This document shows, piece by piece, positions 1 through 8,836 of a stretch of DNA of 64,000 nt. Numbering within the stretch: the stretch's first letter is position 1; every line of letters begins with the position of its first letter. Below the pieces are notes generated by a model that did not search any database, was not told the DNA's origin, and saw nothing but the letters and a program-made list of their open reading frames with translations. Source of the stretch: Cystobacter fuscus (lineage in GTDB: Bacteria > Myxococcota > Myxococcia > Myxococcales > Myxococcaceae); assembly GCF_002305875.1 (NCBI RefSeq), contig NZ_CP022098.1, positions 5,766,001-5,830,000 of the forward strand, written 5' to 3'. The translations under genes were made by a program, and so were the position numbers.

Positions 1-153
1 GCGGAGGTGTACTCGACCTCGGGAGGGTACGATCTGCTGGCCAAGTTCCACCTCGACAAGGCCCAGGACATCGGTCGCTTCGTCACCGAGCGAATCCAGA
101 CGATGCCCGGCATCAAGGACACCTACACCATCACCACCTTCAGCGCCTTCTAG
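1..153 (+). CDS. Lrp/AsnC ligand-binding-domain protein, 3' end only
   Basis: The window opens inside this gene: frame 1 reads for 50 codons to TAG at 151-153. The translation matches the C-terminal 50 residues of the small Lrp-type protein encoded at 14312-14551, differing by one residue (Ile for Val in KAQDIGR). That full-length copy is only 79 aa, the size of a stand-alone AsnC/Lrp ligand-binding (RAM) domain without a DNA-binding part, so this gene is probably a stand-alone domain too. Such domains bind small ligands, often amino acids, and form ring oligomers. By analogy with the second copy, an ADOP-type permease gene may lie just upstream of the window; that is inference. Confidence 0.75.
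   Translation, partial: AEVYSTSGGYDLLAKFHLDKAQDIGRFVTERIQTMPGIKDTYTITTFSAF
1..153 (+). repeat. Direct repeat, left copy (Lrp-type gene 3' end)
   Basis: Positions 1-153 are identical to 14399-14551 except for three single-base differences, at about 15, 70 and 102 (G/C, A/G and A/G). Similarity continues after the stop codon in the string agcgggcgggggcgg, interrupted by an 11-nt insertion in the right copy. Identity this high, including silent sites and spacer, points to recent duplication or gene conversion. The left limit of the repeat lies outside the window. Confidence 0.9.
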
Positions 154-194
154 CGGGCGGGGGCGGTGTCCGTAATCGAGTACGTGAGGCTGCG

Positions 195-944
195 ATGATG
201 AAGGTGACTTCGGTTCAGGAGACGGCCCCGGTGGAGACCCCTTCTTCGACGACCCAGCAGAAGCCCCTCCTGCAGCTCGAGGGCATCACGAAGGTCTTCG
301 AGACGGAGGAGGTGGAGACGCATGCGCTCTCCGACGTCCACTTCACGGTGCGGCCCGGTGAGTGGGTCTCCATCGTGGGGCCCTCGGGCTCGGGGAAGAC
401 GACGCTGCTGGCGCTGCTGGGGCTGTTGGACACGGCCTCCAAGGGCTCCTACTTGCTGGATGGCCGGTCGGTGCTGGACCTGTCCCCAGCGGAACAGGCG
501 CTGGTGCGCAACCAGCACATCGGCTTCATCTTCCAGAGCTTCAACCTCATCGGCGATCTCTCCGTCTATGAGAACGTGGAGCTGCCGCTCACCTATCGCG
601 GCATGCCGGCGGACGAGCGCCGCCAGCGGGTGGAGCGGGCGCTGGAGCAGGTGGGAATGAGCCACCGGGCGCGGCATATGCCGGGGCAGCTCTCCGGCGG
701 CCAGCAGCAGCGCGTGGCCGTGGCGCGTGCCGTGGCGGGGGCGCCGCTCATCCTCCTGGCCGACGAGCCCACCGGTAACCTCGACTCCAAGAACGGCGAG
801 CAGGTGATGCAGCTGCTCTCCGAGCTCCACAAGGGCGGCGCCACCCTCATCATGGTGACGCACGATCCGAACCAGGCGCGGCTCGGTACGCGCATGGTGA
901 GCCTCTTCGACGGCCGCGTCGTCCAGGACGAGCGCCTCCGCTGA
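195..944 (+). CDS. ABC transporter ATP-binding protein (MacB/LolD class)
   Basis: A 249-aa nucleotide-binding subunit that should power an FtsX/MacB-like permease at the inner membrane, either an exporter of small molecules or peptides or a lipoprotein-release-type machine. Visible motifs in order: Walker A GPSGSGKTT, Q-loop FQSFNL, signature LSGGQQQR, Walker B LILLADEPTGNLDS, and switch histidine in MVTHD. The string DEPTGNLDS is typical of the MacB/LolD/FtsE branch. ATG at 195 (another directly at 198) follows a GTGAGG-like ribosome site. The gene is followed after 17 nt by a response regulator and then a kinase, so the three look co-transcribed. The nearest possible permease is the ADOP protein at 11882-14266, now separated by the RiPP locus; another may lie upstream of the window. 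Confidence 0.93.
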   Translation: MMKVTSVQETAPVETPSSTTQQKPLLQLEGITKVFETEEVETHALSDVHFTVRPGEWVSIVGPSGSGKTTLLALLGLLDTASKGSYLLDGRSVLDLSPAEQALVRNQHIGFIFQSFNLIGDLSVYENVELPLTYRGMPADERRQRVERALEQVGMSHRARHMPGQLSGGQQQRVAVARAVAGAPLILLADEPTGNLDSKNGEQVMQLLSELHKGGATLIMVTHDPNQARLGTRMVSLFDGRVVQDERLR

Positions 945-961
945 CCTCTCCGAGAGCCGCC

Positions 962-2374
962 GTGTCCGAGTCCGCATCCGCCACCCCCGCCGGTGCGCCG
1001 CAGCCGCGCATCCTCATCGCCGACGACCAGGCCGACGTCCTGGAGGCGTTGCGCTTCCTGCTCAAGCGCGACGGGTACGTCATCCACTCCGCTCAGTCCC
1101 CGGCCGGCGTCCTGGCCACGCTGGAGTCCGAGGACGTGGATGTGCTGTTGATGGATCTCAACTACGCGCGGGACACCACCTCCGGGCGAGAGGGGTTGGA
1201 GCTGCTCGCGCGCGTGCGCCAGCTCGACTCCTTGTTGCCGGTGGTGGTGATGACGGCGTGGGGCAGCGTGGAGGGGGCGGTGGAGGCCATGCGTGGCGGA
1301 GCGCGCGACTACGTGCAGAAGCCGTGGGACAACACGCGGCTGCTGGCCACGCTGCGCACCCAGCTCGAGCTGAGCCGGGCGCTGCGCCGTTCCCGCAGGC
1401 TGGAGGAGGAGAACACCCACCTGCGCAAGGGCGGGGAGCGCCCGGCCTTCGTCGGCGAGTCCCGGGCGATGCAGCCCATTCGCCGCATGGTGGAGCGCGT
1501 GGCGCCCTCGGGGGCCAACGTCCTCATCACCGGAGAGCACGGCACGGGCAAGGAGGTGGTGGCGCGGTGGATCCACACGGCCTCGGGTCACCCCGAGCGG
1601 CCCTTCGTCGCCGTCAACTCGGGAGGACTGTCCGAGGGCCTCTTCGAGAGCGAGTTGTTCGGCCACGTGAAGGGGGCTTTCACCGACGCGAAGACGGATC
1701 GCATCGGCAGCTTCGAGCTGGCCGACGGGGGGACGCTCTTCCTGGACGAGATTGGCAACATGCCGCTCACGCAGCAGGCCAAGCTCCTGCGCGTGCTCCA
1801 GACGGGCGAACTGCACCCGGTGGGCTCCTCCAAGGTACGCCGGGTGTCGGTGCGCGTCGTCTCCGCGACGAACGTGGACCTGTCCAGGGCGGTGGCCGAG
1901 GGCTGTTTCCGCGAGGACCTGCTCTACCGGCTCAACACGGTGGAGGTGCACCTGCCGCCGTTGAGGGAGCGTCGCGAGGACATCGCCCCGCTGGCCGCGC
2001 ATTTCCTCGGCGTGCATGGGCAGCGCTACGGGCGCACCGGCTTGAAGCTGTCGCCCTCCGCGCTGGACGCGCTGATGGCCTACCCGTGGCCCGGCAACGT
2101 GCGCGAGCTGGAGCACGCGGTGGAGCGCGCGCTGCTCATGGCCAGCGGGGACGAGGTGATGGCGGAGGACCTCCTCCTGCGGCGCGGTGGAGGGGGCCGC
2201 GAGGGTCAGGCCCGGCTGGAAGAGATGACGCTGGAGGAGGTGGAGCGCTACCTCATCGAGCGCTCCCTCGGCCGCCACGAGGGCAATGTCAGTGAGGCGG
2301 CGAAGGCGCTCGGCCTGTCGCGCAGCGCGCTCTACCGTCGCATGCAGTACTACGGCATCAAGGGCGCCCGGTGA
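962..2374 (+). CDS. Sigma-54-dependent response regulator (NtrC family)
   Basis: A 470-aa transcription activator with three domains. Residues 16-130 are a receiver: acidic pair D21-D22, predicted phospho-acceptor D65 in LLMDLN, and a Lys near residue 120 in VQKPW. A central AAA+ domain (about 160-385) has Walker A GEHGTGKE, GAFTDA (a variant of the sigma-54 contact motif GAFTGA) and Walker B GGTLFLDEIG. A Fis-type helix-turn-helix closes the protein (EAAKALGLSRSALYRRM). It should activate sigma-54 promoters when phosphorylated by the kinase encoded next. GTG start at 962; the stop codon overlaps the kinase start by four bases (GTGA), implying translational coupling. Being in one operon with an ABC ATPase suggests it controls an exporter, but the target promoters are unknown. 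Confidence 0.95.
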   Translation: MSESASATPAGAPQPRILIADDQADVLEALRFLLKRDGYVIHSAQSPAGVLATLESEDVDVLLMDLNYARDTTSGREGLELLARVRQLDSLLPVVVMTAWGSVEGAVEAMRGGARDYVQKPWDNTRLLATLRTQLELSRALRRSRRLEEENTHLRKGGERPAFVGESRAMQPIRRMVERVAPSGANVLITGEHGTGKEVVARWIHTASGHPERPFVAVNSGGLSEGLFESELFGHVKGAFTDAKTDRIGSFELADGGTLFLDEIGNMPLTQQAKLLRVLQTGELHPVGSSKVRRVSVRVVSATNVDLSRAVAEGCFREDLLYRLNTVEVHLPPLRERREDIAPLAAHFLGVHGQRYGRTGLKLSPSALDALMAYPWPGNVRELEHAVERALLMASGDEVMAEDLLLRRGGGGREGQARLEEMTLEEVERYLIERSLGRHEGNVSEAAKALGLSRSALYRRMQYYGIKGAR

Positions 2375-3720
2375 GTCGGCGCAAGCCGCTCGCGCACGAT
2401 GTCCACATCTTCCTGCTGGCGCTGCTGGCGGGGCTGCCGGGCTCCGTCACCGCGCTCGTGCTCCTTTGGGGAGGGGACGCGAGCGCGAAGGTGTGCTGGT
2501 CCTTCACCGTGCTGGTGTTGGGCGTGTACCTGGGCGCGGCCTTCGCCGTGCGCGAGCGCGCCACCCGGCCGCTGCAGACGGTGGCCAACCTGCTCGCGGC
2601 CCTGCGCGAGGGGGACTATTCGGTGCGTGGGCGCGGTGCGCGGGGGGGAGATTCCCTGGGCGAGGTGCACCTGGAGACCAACGCCCTGGCCGAGACGCTG
2701 CGCGAGCAGCGGCTGGGGGCGATGGAGGCGGACGTGCTCCTCTCCCAGGTGATGCAGGAGATCGACGTCGCGGTGCTGACCTTCGACGCGGAGGGGACGC
2801 TGAAGCTCGTCAACCGTGCCGGAGAGCGGCTGCTCGGATTGCCTCGCGCGTGGCTGATGAACCAGAAGGCGGAGGAGCTCGGGCTGGCGGAGTTGCTGGA
2901 GGGCGTCGTGCCGCGGCGGCTCACGCGCACCTTCGCGGTGGAGGGCGGTCCGTACGAGTTGCGGCGGGGGACGTTCCGGCAGGGCGGGTTGCCCCACCAA
3001 CTGGTGGTGATCGCGGACCTGCGGCTGGCGCTGCGCGAGGAGGAGCGCGAGGCGTGGCGACGGATGGTGCGGGTGCTGAGCCATGAGATCAACAACTCGC
3101 TGGCGCCCATCCACTCCATCTCGGACTCGCTGAAGGCCACGCTGGCGCAGAGCCCTCGCCCGGCGGATTGGGAGGAGGACGCGCGGATGGGTCTGGGCAT
3201 CATCGCGCGTCGCAGCGAGGCGCTGGGGCGCTTCATGTCCGCCTATGCCCGGCTGGCGCGCCTGCCCCCTCCGAAGCTCTCGCCGCTGGAGGTGGACCCG
3301 TGGGTACGGCGTGTGGTGGCGCTGGAGACGCGGCTGCCGGTGGAGGTTCGCCCGGGGCCCTCGCTCACGGTGAGCGCGGACGGAGATCAGTTGGAGCAGC
3401 TGCTCATCAACCTGGTGCGCAACGCGGTGGACGCGGCGCGCGAGCGCCAGGGCAGGGTGTGGGTGTCGTGGACGGCTCCCTCGGCGGACGCGGTGGAGGT
3501 CTGGGTGGAGGACGAGGGCCCGGGCCTGGCGGACACGGCCAACCTCTTCGTGCCCTTCTTCACGACGAAGCCGGAGGGCAGTGGCATCGGCCTGGCGCTC
3601 AGCCGGCAGATCGCCGAGGCACATGGGGGCAGCCTGCGCCTGGAGAACCGGATGGAGGGCCCGGGGTGCCGTGCGCGGCTGCGGCTGCCGTTGAACGCGG
3701 CCGCGCTCCGCTTCCTCTAG
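2371..3720 (+). CDS. Membrane sensor histidine kinase, NtrY-like
   Basis: A 449-aa kinase and the likely partner of the preceding regulator. Two hydrophobic segments near the N-terminus (about residues 8-30 and 37-55) anchor it; they are followed by a HAMP-like stretch, a PAS-like domain (about 125-215), a HisKA domain with H238 in VLSHEINNS, and an HATPase domain with N-box NLVRNAVDAA, G1 box DEGPGL and G2 box GSGIGLAL. The loop between the membrane segments is very short, so sensing is probably intramembrane or cytosolic. GTG start, 4-nt overlap with the upstream stop. Its TAG stop (3718-3720) lies in a CTAG palindrome that also supplies the stop of the convergent HExxH gene, so the operon ends flush against the RiPP cluster with no visible terminator between. 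Confidence 0.92.
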   Translation: MSRRKPLAHDVHIFLLALLAGLPGSVTALVLLWGGDASAKVCWSFTVLVLGVYLGAAFAVRERATRPLQTVANLLAALREGDYSVRGRGARGGDSLGEVHLETNALAETLREQRLGAMEADVLLSQVMQEIDVAVLTFDAEGTLKLVNRAGERLLGLPRAWLMNQKAEELGLAELLEGVVPRRLTRTFAVEGGPYELRRGTFRQGGLPHQLVVIADLRLALREEEREAWRRMVRVLSHEINNSLAPIHSISDSLKATLAQSPRPADWEEDARMGLGIIARRSEALGRFMSAYARLARLPPPKLSPLEVDPWVRRVVALETRLPVEVRPGPSLTVSADGDQLEQLLINLVRNAVDAARERQGRVWVSWTAPSADAVEVWVEDEGPGLADTANLFVPFFTTKPEGSGIGLALSRQIAEAHGGSLRLENRMEGPGCRARLRLPLNAAALRFL

Positions 3721-4892
3721 GCCGAAGGCAGGACATCCGCGGCGACGAGCTTCGCTCGAAGCGGCAGGTAGATGTCCTTGCCCGCTCCTTCGAGATGTTC
3801 GTCGTGGAGCACCTGGAGTTCTCGATCCATGCCGACGACGAACGCCCTGTTCTCGGCTTGATGGCGAGCCATCTCGGCTGGCTCGAAGACACCCTTGACG
3901 GAGTCCAACGCCTGCAGCGCGAGCAGGATGTTCCCGAACGCGTGGAAGCCGAGCAGGATCTTGTCGAGCGGCCTCTCGGTCTTCATCAGGACCGAATAGG
4001 CTTTCGGTGCATTCACCTTCTCCACGCGGGTATTCCACTGGAGCAGGTGGAAATACTGGTGCGAGCACTCGTGGATGAGCATGACGATGGTCGTGAGCGG
4101 GCTGGTCACGGGGACATGGACGTGACCCGGCCAGGACGAGAAGGACTGGCTGTGCGTGCCCCTCGTGCACTCCTCCAGTGGGGCGACTTCGCGCAGCAGA
4201 CCCGCGATCCAGACGAAGTACTCTGGCAGGCGCTCTTCCAACAGCGCCATCGTGGCCTCGAAGCGGCCCTTGCTTCCGGGCTCGGCGGAGCGGATCCCTC
4301 GCCTGGCCTCCGGGTGCCAATACCTCAACCACTCGTCATTGGTGAGCACGGCGGAGCCCGAGCTTCCCACGCGCAGCGCGGCTTGCTCGTTCTCCACCCA
4401 CACCGCTGAGATTCCCCCCGTGTCGAGCTTGTTGAGGCGAAGCACGGTGTCCCCGGCCCCATTTCGGATCGTCAGCACGGTGTGGTCGCCCGTGACGATG
4501 AAGCGATCTCCGTGCACGAAATGGCCGGCGACAGCCAGGGGATGGGAGGCGACGATGTCCACCTCGAGGGACGGCACCAGCCCGTTCAAGAAGGCGGCGA
4601 GCTGGAACTGCCCGGAGATCCACGACCAGTTGTCCTTCGTCACGTTCCGCGTCAGGCCCAGGGCCGCGGCGCCCATTTCGGGCATCCATCCGCGGACCGA
4701 CAGGCGCTGCGGCGTGATCGCGTCACGCGGGATGGGAATCCTGGGGACGCCCAGCTCGTCGGCGAAGCCATTGGCCTTGTCGAGCAGTGCCCGGAAGGTC
4801 CTGCAGCTGAGATTCTCCGCGAGGGGCAGGAAGTTCCCCTGATAGGGATTCGAGAACTTGGAGAAGAGCATCGTGGGCTCCTTGGCTGCCAT
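3717..4892 (-). CDS. HExxH protein C, probable peptide beta-hydroxylase
   Basis: 391 aa. The signature is LIHECSHQ, with H274, E275 and H278 as likely metal ligands, followed about 45 residues later by the conserved GFHAFGN, whose His could be a further ligand. The N-terminal block (FSNPYQG, LPLAENLSCR) is shared with the paralogs at 4908-6068 and 8837-9994. Proteins of this type in radical-SAM RiPP clusters are known as alpha-ketoglutarate-HExxH peptide beta-hydroxylases rather than proteases; that role is assigned here from motif and context. AGGAGG stands 9 nt before the ATG at 4892. It is the last gene of the cluster, 16 nt after the stop of paralog B, and its stop shares a CTAG palindrome with the convergent kinase gene. 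Substrate residue unknown. Confidence 0.85.
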   Translation of the reverse strand: MAAKEPTMLFSKFSNPYQGNFLPLAENLSCRTFRALLDKANGFADELGVPRIPIPRDAITPQRLSVRGWMPEMGAAALGLTRNVTKDNWSWISGQFQLAAFLNGLVPSLEVDIVASHPLAVAGHFVHGDRFIVTGDHTVLTIRNGAGDTVLRLNKLDTGGISAVWVENEQAALRVGSSGSAVLTNDEWLRYWHPEARRGIRSAEPGSKGRFEATMALLEERLPEYFVWIAGLLREVAPLEECTRGTHSQSFSSWPGHVHVPVTSPLTTIVMLIHECSHQYFHLLQWNTRVEKVNAPKAYSVLMKTERPLDKILLGFHAFGNILLALQALDSVKGVFEPAEMARHQAENRAFVVGMDRELQVLHDEHLEGAGKDIYLPLRAKLVAADVLPSA

Positions 4893-4907
4893 GGTCGTCG
4901 GCCTCCT

Positions 4908-6068
4908 CTACACGGACGGCAGGAAACCCGCCGCGACGAGCCTCTTGCGAAGGGGCAGGTAGATGTCCTTGCCCACCTCCTTCAGATATGTCTCGAAGAG
5001 CGGTTGCAGCTCCTGGTCCAGCCCGACGGTGAGCGCCAGGTGCTTTCGCAGTTGCTTCTCCATGTCGCTCTCGTCGAAGCGGTACTTCGAGGATTGGAGC
5101 GTACGAAGCGCGAGGAGCACGTTGCCGAAGGCATGGAAGCCAAGAAGGATCTTCTCGAGCGGTCTCTTCGTATTCTTGAGGACGGAATAGGTTTCCGGCG
5201 CATCCGCCCGCACCATCTGGCTGTGCCAGAGGAGCAGGTTGAAGTACTGGTGGGAGCACTCGTGGACGAGGACGATCACGTTGCTGATGGGGGACGAGAA
5301 CGAGACCGAGGCCTGCACATGGCCAGGGTAGAGCGCGAACGAGCCGCTGTCCGTGCCCGCATCGCGTCCGCGAAGCAGCGCCAGCTCCTTCAGCAACATC
5401 GTCACCCAGACGAAGTACTCGGGGATGGACTCTTCCAGGAGGGACAGCGCGCTCTCGTAATGCTCCTTGTCCCGCAGCGGCGCCTCCGACAAGGGCCGCC
5501 GCTCATCCTGCGGGTACCAGTGCGCCATCCATTCGTCCCCGCCCAGCACCGCGACCGCCGCGCTCCCCAATCGAACCACGTCCTGGCGATCCTTGATCCA
5601 CACCGGTGCCATGCCAGGCAGCTCGAGCTTCCGCAGCTCGAGCACCGTCGTTCCACCGCCGTTCTTGACCGTGAGCCCCTGCTTGTCTCCCCGGAAGAGC
5701 AGCTTGTCCTCCCGGACGAAATGGCCGGCGACCGAGAACGGGGTCGGGCCCGTCACCTCGAGCTGGAGCTCTGGCAGCAATTCGTTCAAGAAGGCGGCCA
5801 GCATCAGCTGCCCGGAGAGCCATGACCAGTTCTCCCGGGTCACCCCGCGAGCGAGCCCCATGGCGACGACGCCGAGCTCGGGCGTCCACGAGCGGGCCGA
5901 CAGCCGCTTGGGGGAGATGGCCTCGTCGCTGATGGGCAGCTTCGGGTAGCCGAGCTGCTCCGCCTGGGCATTCGTCTTCGCGAGCACGCTGCGCAGGCTC
6001 CGGCAAACGAGGTTCTCCGCGAGGCGCACAAAGTCACCCTCATAAGGGGTCGAGAACGCGGACAGCAT
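4908..6068 (-). CDS. HExxH protein B, probable peptide beta-hydroxylase
   Basis: 386 aa, second of three paralogs. It carries LVHECSHQ (H269, E270, H273) and, downstream, GFHAFGNVLLAL, plus the shared N-terminal block FSTPYEG and LAENLVCR. The start was set at the ATG at 6068, preceded by GAGGAG; an ATG 18 nt upstream lacks such a site. The alpha-ketoglutarate-HExxH hydroxylase reading comes from family resemblance and from the neighbouring radical SAM enzyme and precursor. No signal peptide is present, so it acts in the cytoplasm before export. It lies between the exporter gene (42 nt upstream) and paralog C (16 nt downstream). A zinc peptidase is the alternative reading of HExxH, less likely because three copies sit in a RiPP operon that already has a C39 protease. 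Confidence 0.84.
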   Translation of the reverse strand: MLSAFSTPYEGDFVRLAENLVCRSLRSVLAKTNAQAEQLGYPKLPISDEAISPKRLSARSWTPELGVVAMGLARGVTRENWSWLSGQLMLAAFLNELLPELQLEVTGPTPFSVAGHFVREDKLLFRGDKQGLTVKNGGGTTVLELRKLELPGMAPVWIKDRQDVVRLGSAAVAVLGGDEWMAHWYPQDERRPLSEAPLRDKEHYESALSLLEESIPEYFVWVTMLLKELALLRGRDAGTDSGSFALYPGHVQASVSFSSPISNVIVLVHECSHQYFNLLLWHSQMVRADAPETYSVLKNTKRPLEKILLGFHAFGNVLLALRTLQSSKYRFDESDMEKQLRKHLALTVGLDQELQPLFETYLKEVGKDIYLPLRKRLVAAGFLPSV

Positions 6069-6110
6069 GTCGTCTCCTCTTCTCAATGGGTGGCCATGAC
6101 GGGGTTGTCG

Positions 6111-8258
6111 TCAGGCGGTCACAACATCAAGCGCGCGGGGCGCCATCTCGGTCAACTGGCCATTGCGCAAGAGCAGCACCCGGTCGGCGCGCTCGATGGT
6201 CGCCGAACGATGGGCGATGATGATCTTGGTGGCGTCCAGGTTCTGGAGATGATCGAGGATCTGCCGTTCGCTCTGGGCGTCGATGTTGGCGGTCCCTTCG
6301 TCGAGCATCAGGATCCGGGGCTTGCGGTACAACGCGCGGGCGAGGAGGACCTTCTGCTTCTGGCCTTCGGACAGGGGGGAGCTCAGCTGGCCCACCCGCG
6401 TGTTGTAGGCCATGGGCATGCGTTCGATGTCCTGGCGAACGCACGCCAGCTCCGCACACGCGGCAACCCTCTCGATGTCGATTTCCGGGTCGAGCAGCGC
6501 GATGTTCTCCGCGAGCGTGCCGTTGAAGAGCTGGTCGTCCTGCGTCACCACTCCGATCTGGGAGCGGAGCATCGCGAGTGACATCTCCTGGAGGTTCTTC
6601 GAGTCGTACTGGATCCGCCCGTCCGTGGGCCGGTAGAGACCCAGCAGCAACTTGAGCAAGGTCGTCTTGCCCGCGCCGTTCTCCCCGATGATGGCGACGA
6701 ACTCACCCGGGGCGATCCGCAGGTTCACCTTGTCGAGGATCACCGCGTCCATGGGACTGTACCGGAACGACAAGGACTCGACGGCGAGCTCGCCGCTCAG
6801 CGCCCACTCGACCGGGCGGCGAACGGGCGTGGCGGTCGAGGAGGCCAGGGCGGGGGTGAGCACCTCGGGCGACTCCGGCTCCGCGAGGATGAGATCCTCC
6901 AGCCGCTCGAGGCGGACGCCGAGGATCCGGAACTCGAAGAAGCGCTCGACCAGCAGCGTCGCCCGGGTGAGGAAGTGCGAGTTGTAGAAGATCGCGGCCA
7001 GCAATGTTCCTATCGTCATGAGCCCGCCGGCCACCTGGTTGCCCGCGAGCAGGACGAAGAGCGCCACGTTCAAGCCAACGAGCATGAACTTGAGGCTCCG
7101 ATAGGCGATCTCGAATTTGCCAGACCGCTTCTGCTCGTGGATCAACCGGCCGTAATTGTGGAGCCAGGACTGGTAGCGCCTTCCCTCGATTCCGTTCACC
7201 TTCGTGGTGAAGATCGTGGACAGGGTCTCGATCAGGATGCCGTTCTCTTCGCCCTTGGCGAACACCAGGGCCTGCTCACGGCTCCGAGCACCCTGATAAC
7301 CGAAGCTCTTGAGCACGAAGTACGCGGCGGCGGTGAGCAGCGACACCGCTCCGAGCGCCGACGAGAACCGGAACACCATGGTGATGGACAAGAGGGTCAT
7401 CAGGCCGTCGATCAGCCCCAACGGCAAGGTGCCGAGCATGAATCGCTCGATCTCGTCCGTTACCCTGTATCGCTCGATCAGGTGGCCGATGGGCCGCTTC
7501 TCGAAGAAGGCCAACGGCAGCCGGATCGCCTGTCGGAACACCCGCTGCATCATCTCCTGGTTCAACGTGGTGCCGGCGCGGAGGGCCGCGTAATCGCGGA
7601 TGAAGTTGGTCGCGCCGTGAAGGAGCGCGGCGAGCATCAGCAGGCCGGCGGCGCGAAGGATGAACCCCTCATCCTTGTTGGCGATGCCGTTGTCGACGAT
7701 CGTCCGCATGATGATCGGCTGCGTCAGGAGCAGCAGCTCGAGCAGCGCGGACAGGAGCAAGATCTGGATGAGGTTCGTCTTCCATTGCCCGAGCGAGCCG
7801 AGCACATCGAAGAGCGTGAGCTTCTTGCCCCGGGCCACCTTGGAGAAGTCATCGGCCGGCTCGAGCTCGAGCACGATTCCGGTGAAGTGGTTGGAAATCT
7901 CGTCGCGCCGGAGGACCTTGGTGCCTTTGGCCGGATCGTGGATGGTGAACGTGTTGCGTCGCACCTGCTTCAAGACGACCAGGTGCTCGAGATCCCAATG
8001 CAGCATCGCGGGCGTTTTCACCGCCGGGAGCTGATCGAGGTCACAGCGCATCACCCGCGACTTGAAGCCGAGCTGCCTGGCCGCATCGATGATGCCACGC
8101 ATGGACAGCCCCTTGAGCGACACGGGGAAGAGCTTGCGCAGGTCGTCGATGCTGGTCTCCTGGCCGTGATACCACGCGATCATGGTCAGGCAGGCCAGGC
8201 CGCATTCGGAGCCCTCTGCCTGGAAGACCATCGGGAGCTGTCGACGCCTGTTCCACAT
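6111..8258 (-). CDS. Peptidase-containing ABC transporter (C39 family)
   Basis: 715 aa from the chosen ATG. This single polypeptide cuts the leader from the modified peptide and exports the core. N-terminal C39 protease: catalytic Cys19 in EGSECGLACLTM with the oxyanion Gln13, the His in LEHLVVL, and the Asp in IHDPAKGT. A six-helix transmembrane domain follows (about 150-440), then the ATPase with Walker A GENGAGKTT, signature LSEGQKQKV (Glu replaces the usual second Gly), Walker B ILMLDEGTANID and H-loop IIAHR. The ATG at 8258 lies directly before the protease domain; GTG at 8306, overlapping the stop of the HlyD-like gene as GTGA, is an alternative start and would add 16 residues. C39 exporters cut after double-Gly-type sites, consistent with the AAG motif of the precursor. 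Confidence 0.93.
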   Translation of the reverse strand: MWNRRRQLPMVFQAEGSECGLACLTMIAWYHGQETSIDDLRKLFPVSLKGLSMRGIIDAARQLGFKSRVMRCDLDQLPAVKTPAMLHWDLEHLVVLKQVRRNTFTIHDPAKGTKVLRRDEISNHFTGIVLELEPADDFSKVARGKKLTLFDVLGSLGQWKTNLIQILLLSALLELLLLTQPIIMRTIVDNGIANKDEGFILRAAGLLMLAALLHGATNFIRDYAALRAGTTLNQEMMQRVFRQAIRLPLAFFEKRPIGHLIERYRVTDEIERFMLGTLPLGLIDGLMTLLSITMVFRFSSALGAVSLLTAAAYFVLKSFGYQGARSREQALVFAKGEENGILIETLSTIFTTKVNGIEGRRYQSWLHNYGRLIHEQKRSGKFEIAYRSLKFMLVGLNVALFVLLAGNQVAGGLMTIGTLLAAIFYNSHFLTRATLLVERFFEFRILGVRLERLEDLILAEPESPEVLTPALASSTATPVRRPVEWALSGELAVESLSFRYSPMDAVILDKVNLRIAPGEFVAIIGENGAGKTTLLKLLLGLYRPTDGRIQYDSKNLQEMSLAMLRSQIGVVTQDDQLFNGTLAENIALLDPEIDIERVAACAELACVRQDIERMPMAYNTRVGQLSSPLSEGQKQKVLLARALYRKPRILMLDEGTANIDAQSERQILDHLQNLDATKIIIAHRSATIERADRVLLLRNGQLTEMAPRALDVVTA

Positions 8259-8302
8259 GGATTCACTTCTCCGTCCAGCGCCGCGGTCCGCGGCGCCGGA
8301 AA

Positions 8303-8797
8303 TCACTGATGCCACTCGAGGACGGCCCGCGGTGGCAGGACGAGCGCCGCCTCCGCTGTCCGTGGCAGATGGATTTCGGAATCGGCCGTAACACCCACGA
8401 TCCTACCTTCGACCTGGGTGCAACCAGGCCCCAGGGCGCACGCACCACGTGATTTTCCGCTCACCCGCAGGGGATACGAGCGCTGGCCCCCCTCGAGCTC
8501 GAGGCGAACCTCGTCCCCGGGCCCGATGCCCTCCAGCAACTCCTGACGAGCCGCGACCGAGACCACCACGGTTCCGGCGCCCTGCTGCTGGCTCAGCCGC
8601 GCCGACACCCGCGGCTGATAGGTCGAGGTGAGAAATGCGTAATACAGGAGGAGCAGCGCGGCCGTGGGAACCAGCAGCCAGACGCTCGAGAGCGGCTTGC
8701 CGTTGACGGGAATCCCATAGAAGCGGGTCTTCTGGTACTTGAACACCTCCGCTCGGAAGAGCGCCCGCTCCTCTCCGATGCGCGACGATTTGACCAT
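8303..8797 (-). CDS. Short HlyD-like membrane protein of the RiPP exporter
   Basis: 164 aa. An N-terminal cytosolic stretch (MVKSSRIGEERALFRAEVFK) is followed by one membrane helix around residues 38-58 (LLVPTAALLLLYYAFL) and a small beta-rich part resembling the lipoyl/barrel portion of HlyD-type adaptors. Position and topology fit the periplasmic adaptor partner of the C39 exporter next to it. It is far shorter than the usual 350-450 aa: the long coiled-coil hairpin that reaches an outer-membrane channel is absent, and the only cysteines lie close together (CALGPGC). It may be a genuine minimal adaptor or a shrunken remnant, but the reading frame is clean and the TGA overlaps a possible start of the exporter, so it looks functional. 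The ribosome site is weak. Confidence 0.72.
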   Translation of the reverse strand: MVKSSRIGEERALFRAEVFKYQKTRFYGIPVNGKPLSSVWLLVPTAALLLLYYAFLTSTYQPRVSARLSQQQGAGTVVVSVAARQELLEGIGPGDEVRLELEGGQRSYPLRVSGKSRGACALGPGCTQVEGRIVGVTADSEIHLPRTAEAALVLPPRAVLEWHQ

Positions 8798-8836
8798 GTG
8801 CGTCAGTCCGGGTGTGACAGTCGCGAGAAAGGGGGT

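Noticed and set aside
593-2278. Long antisense open frame over the response regulator
   Set aside because: High GC removes stops from antisense frames; composition is His/Arg/Gln-rich, no domain and no ribosome site, and the plus strand codes a clear NtrC protein. The same applies to other long shadow frames over the kinase, SulP, pheT and VWA genes.
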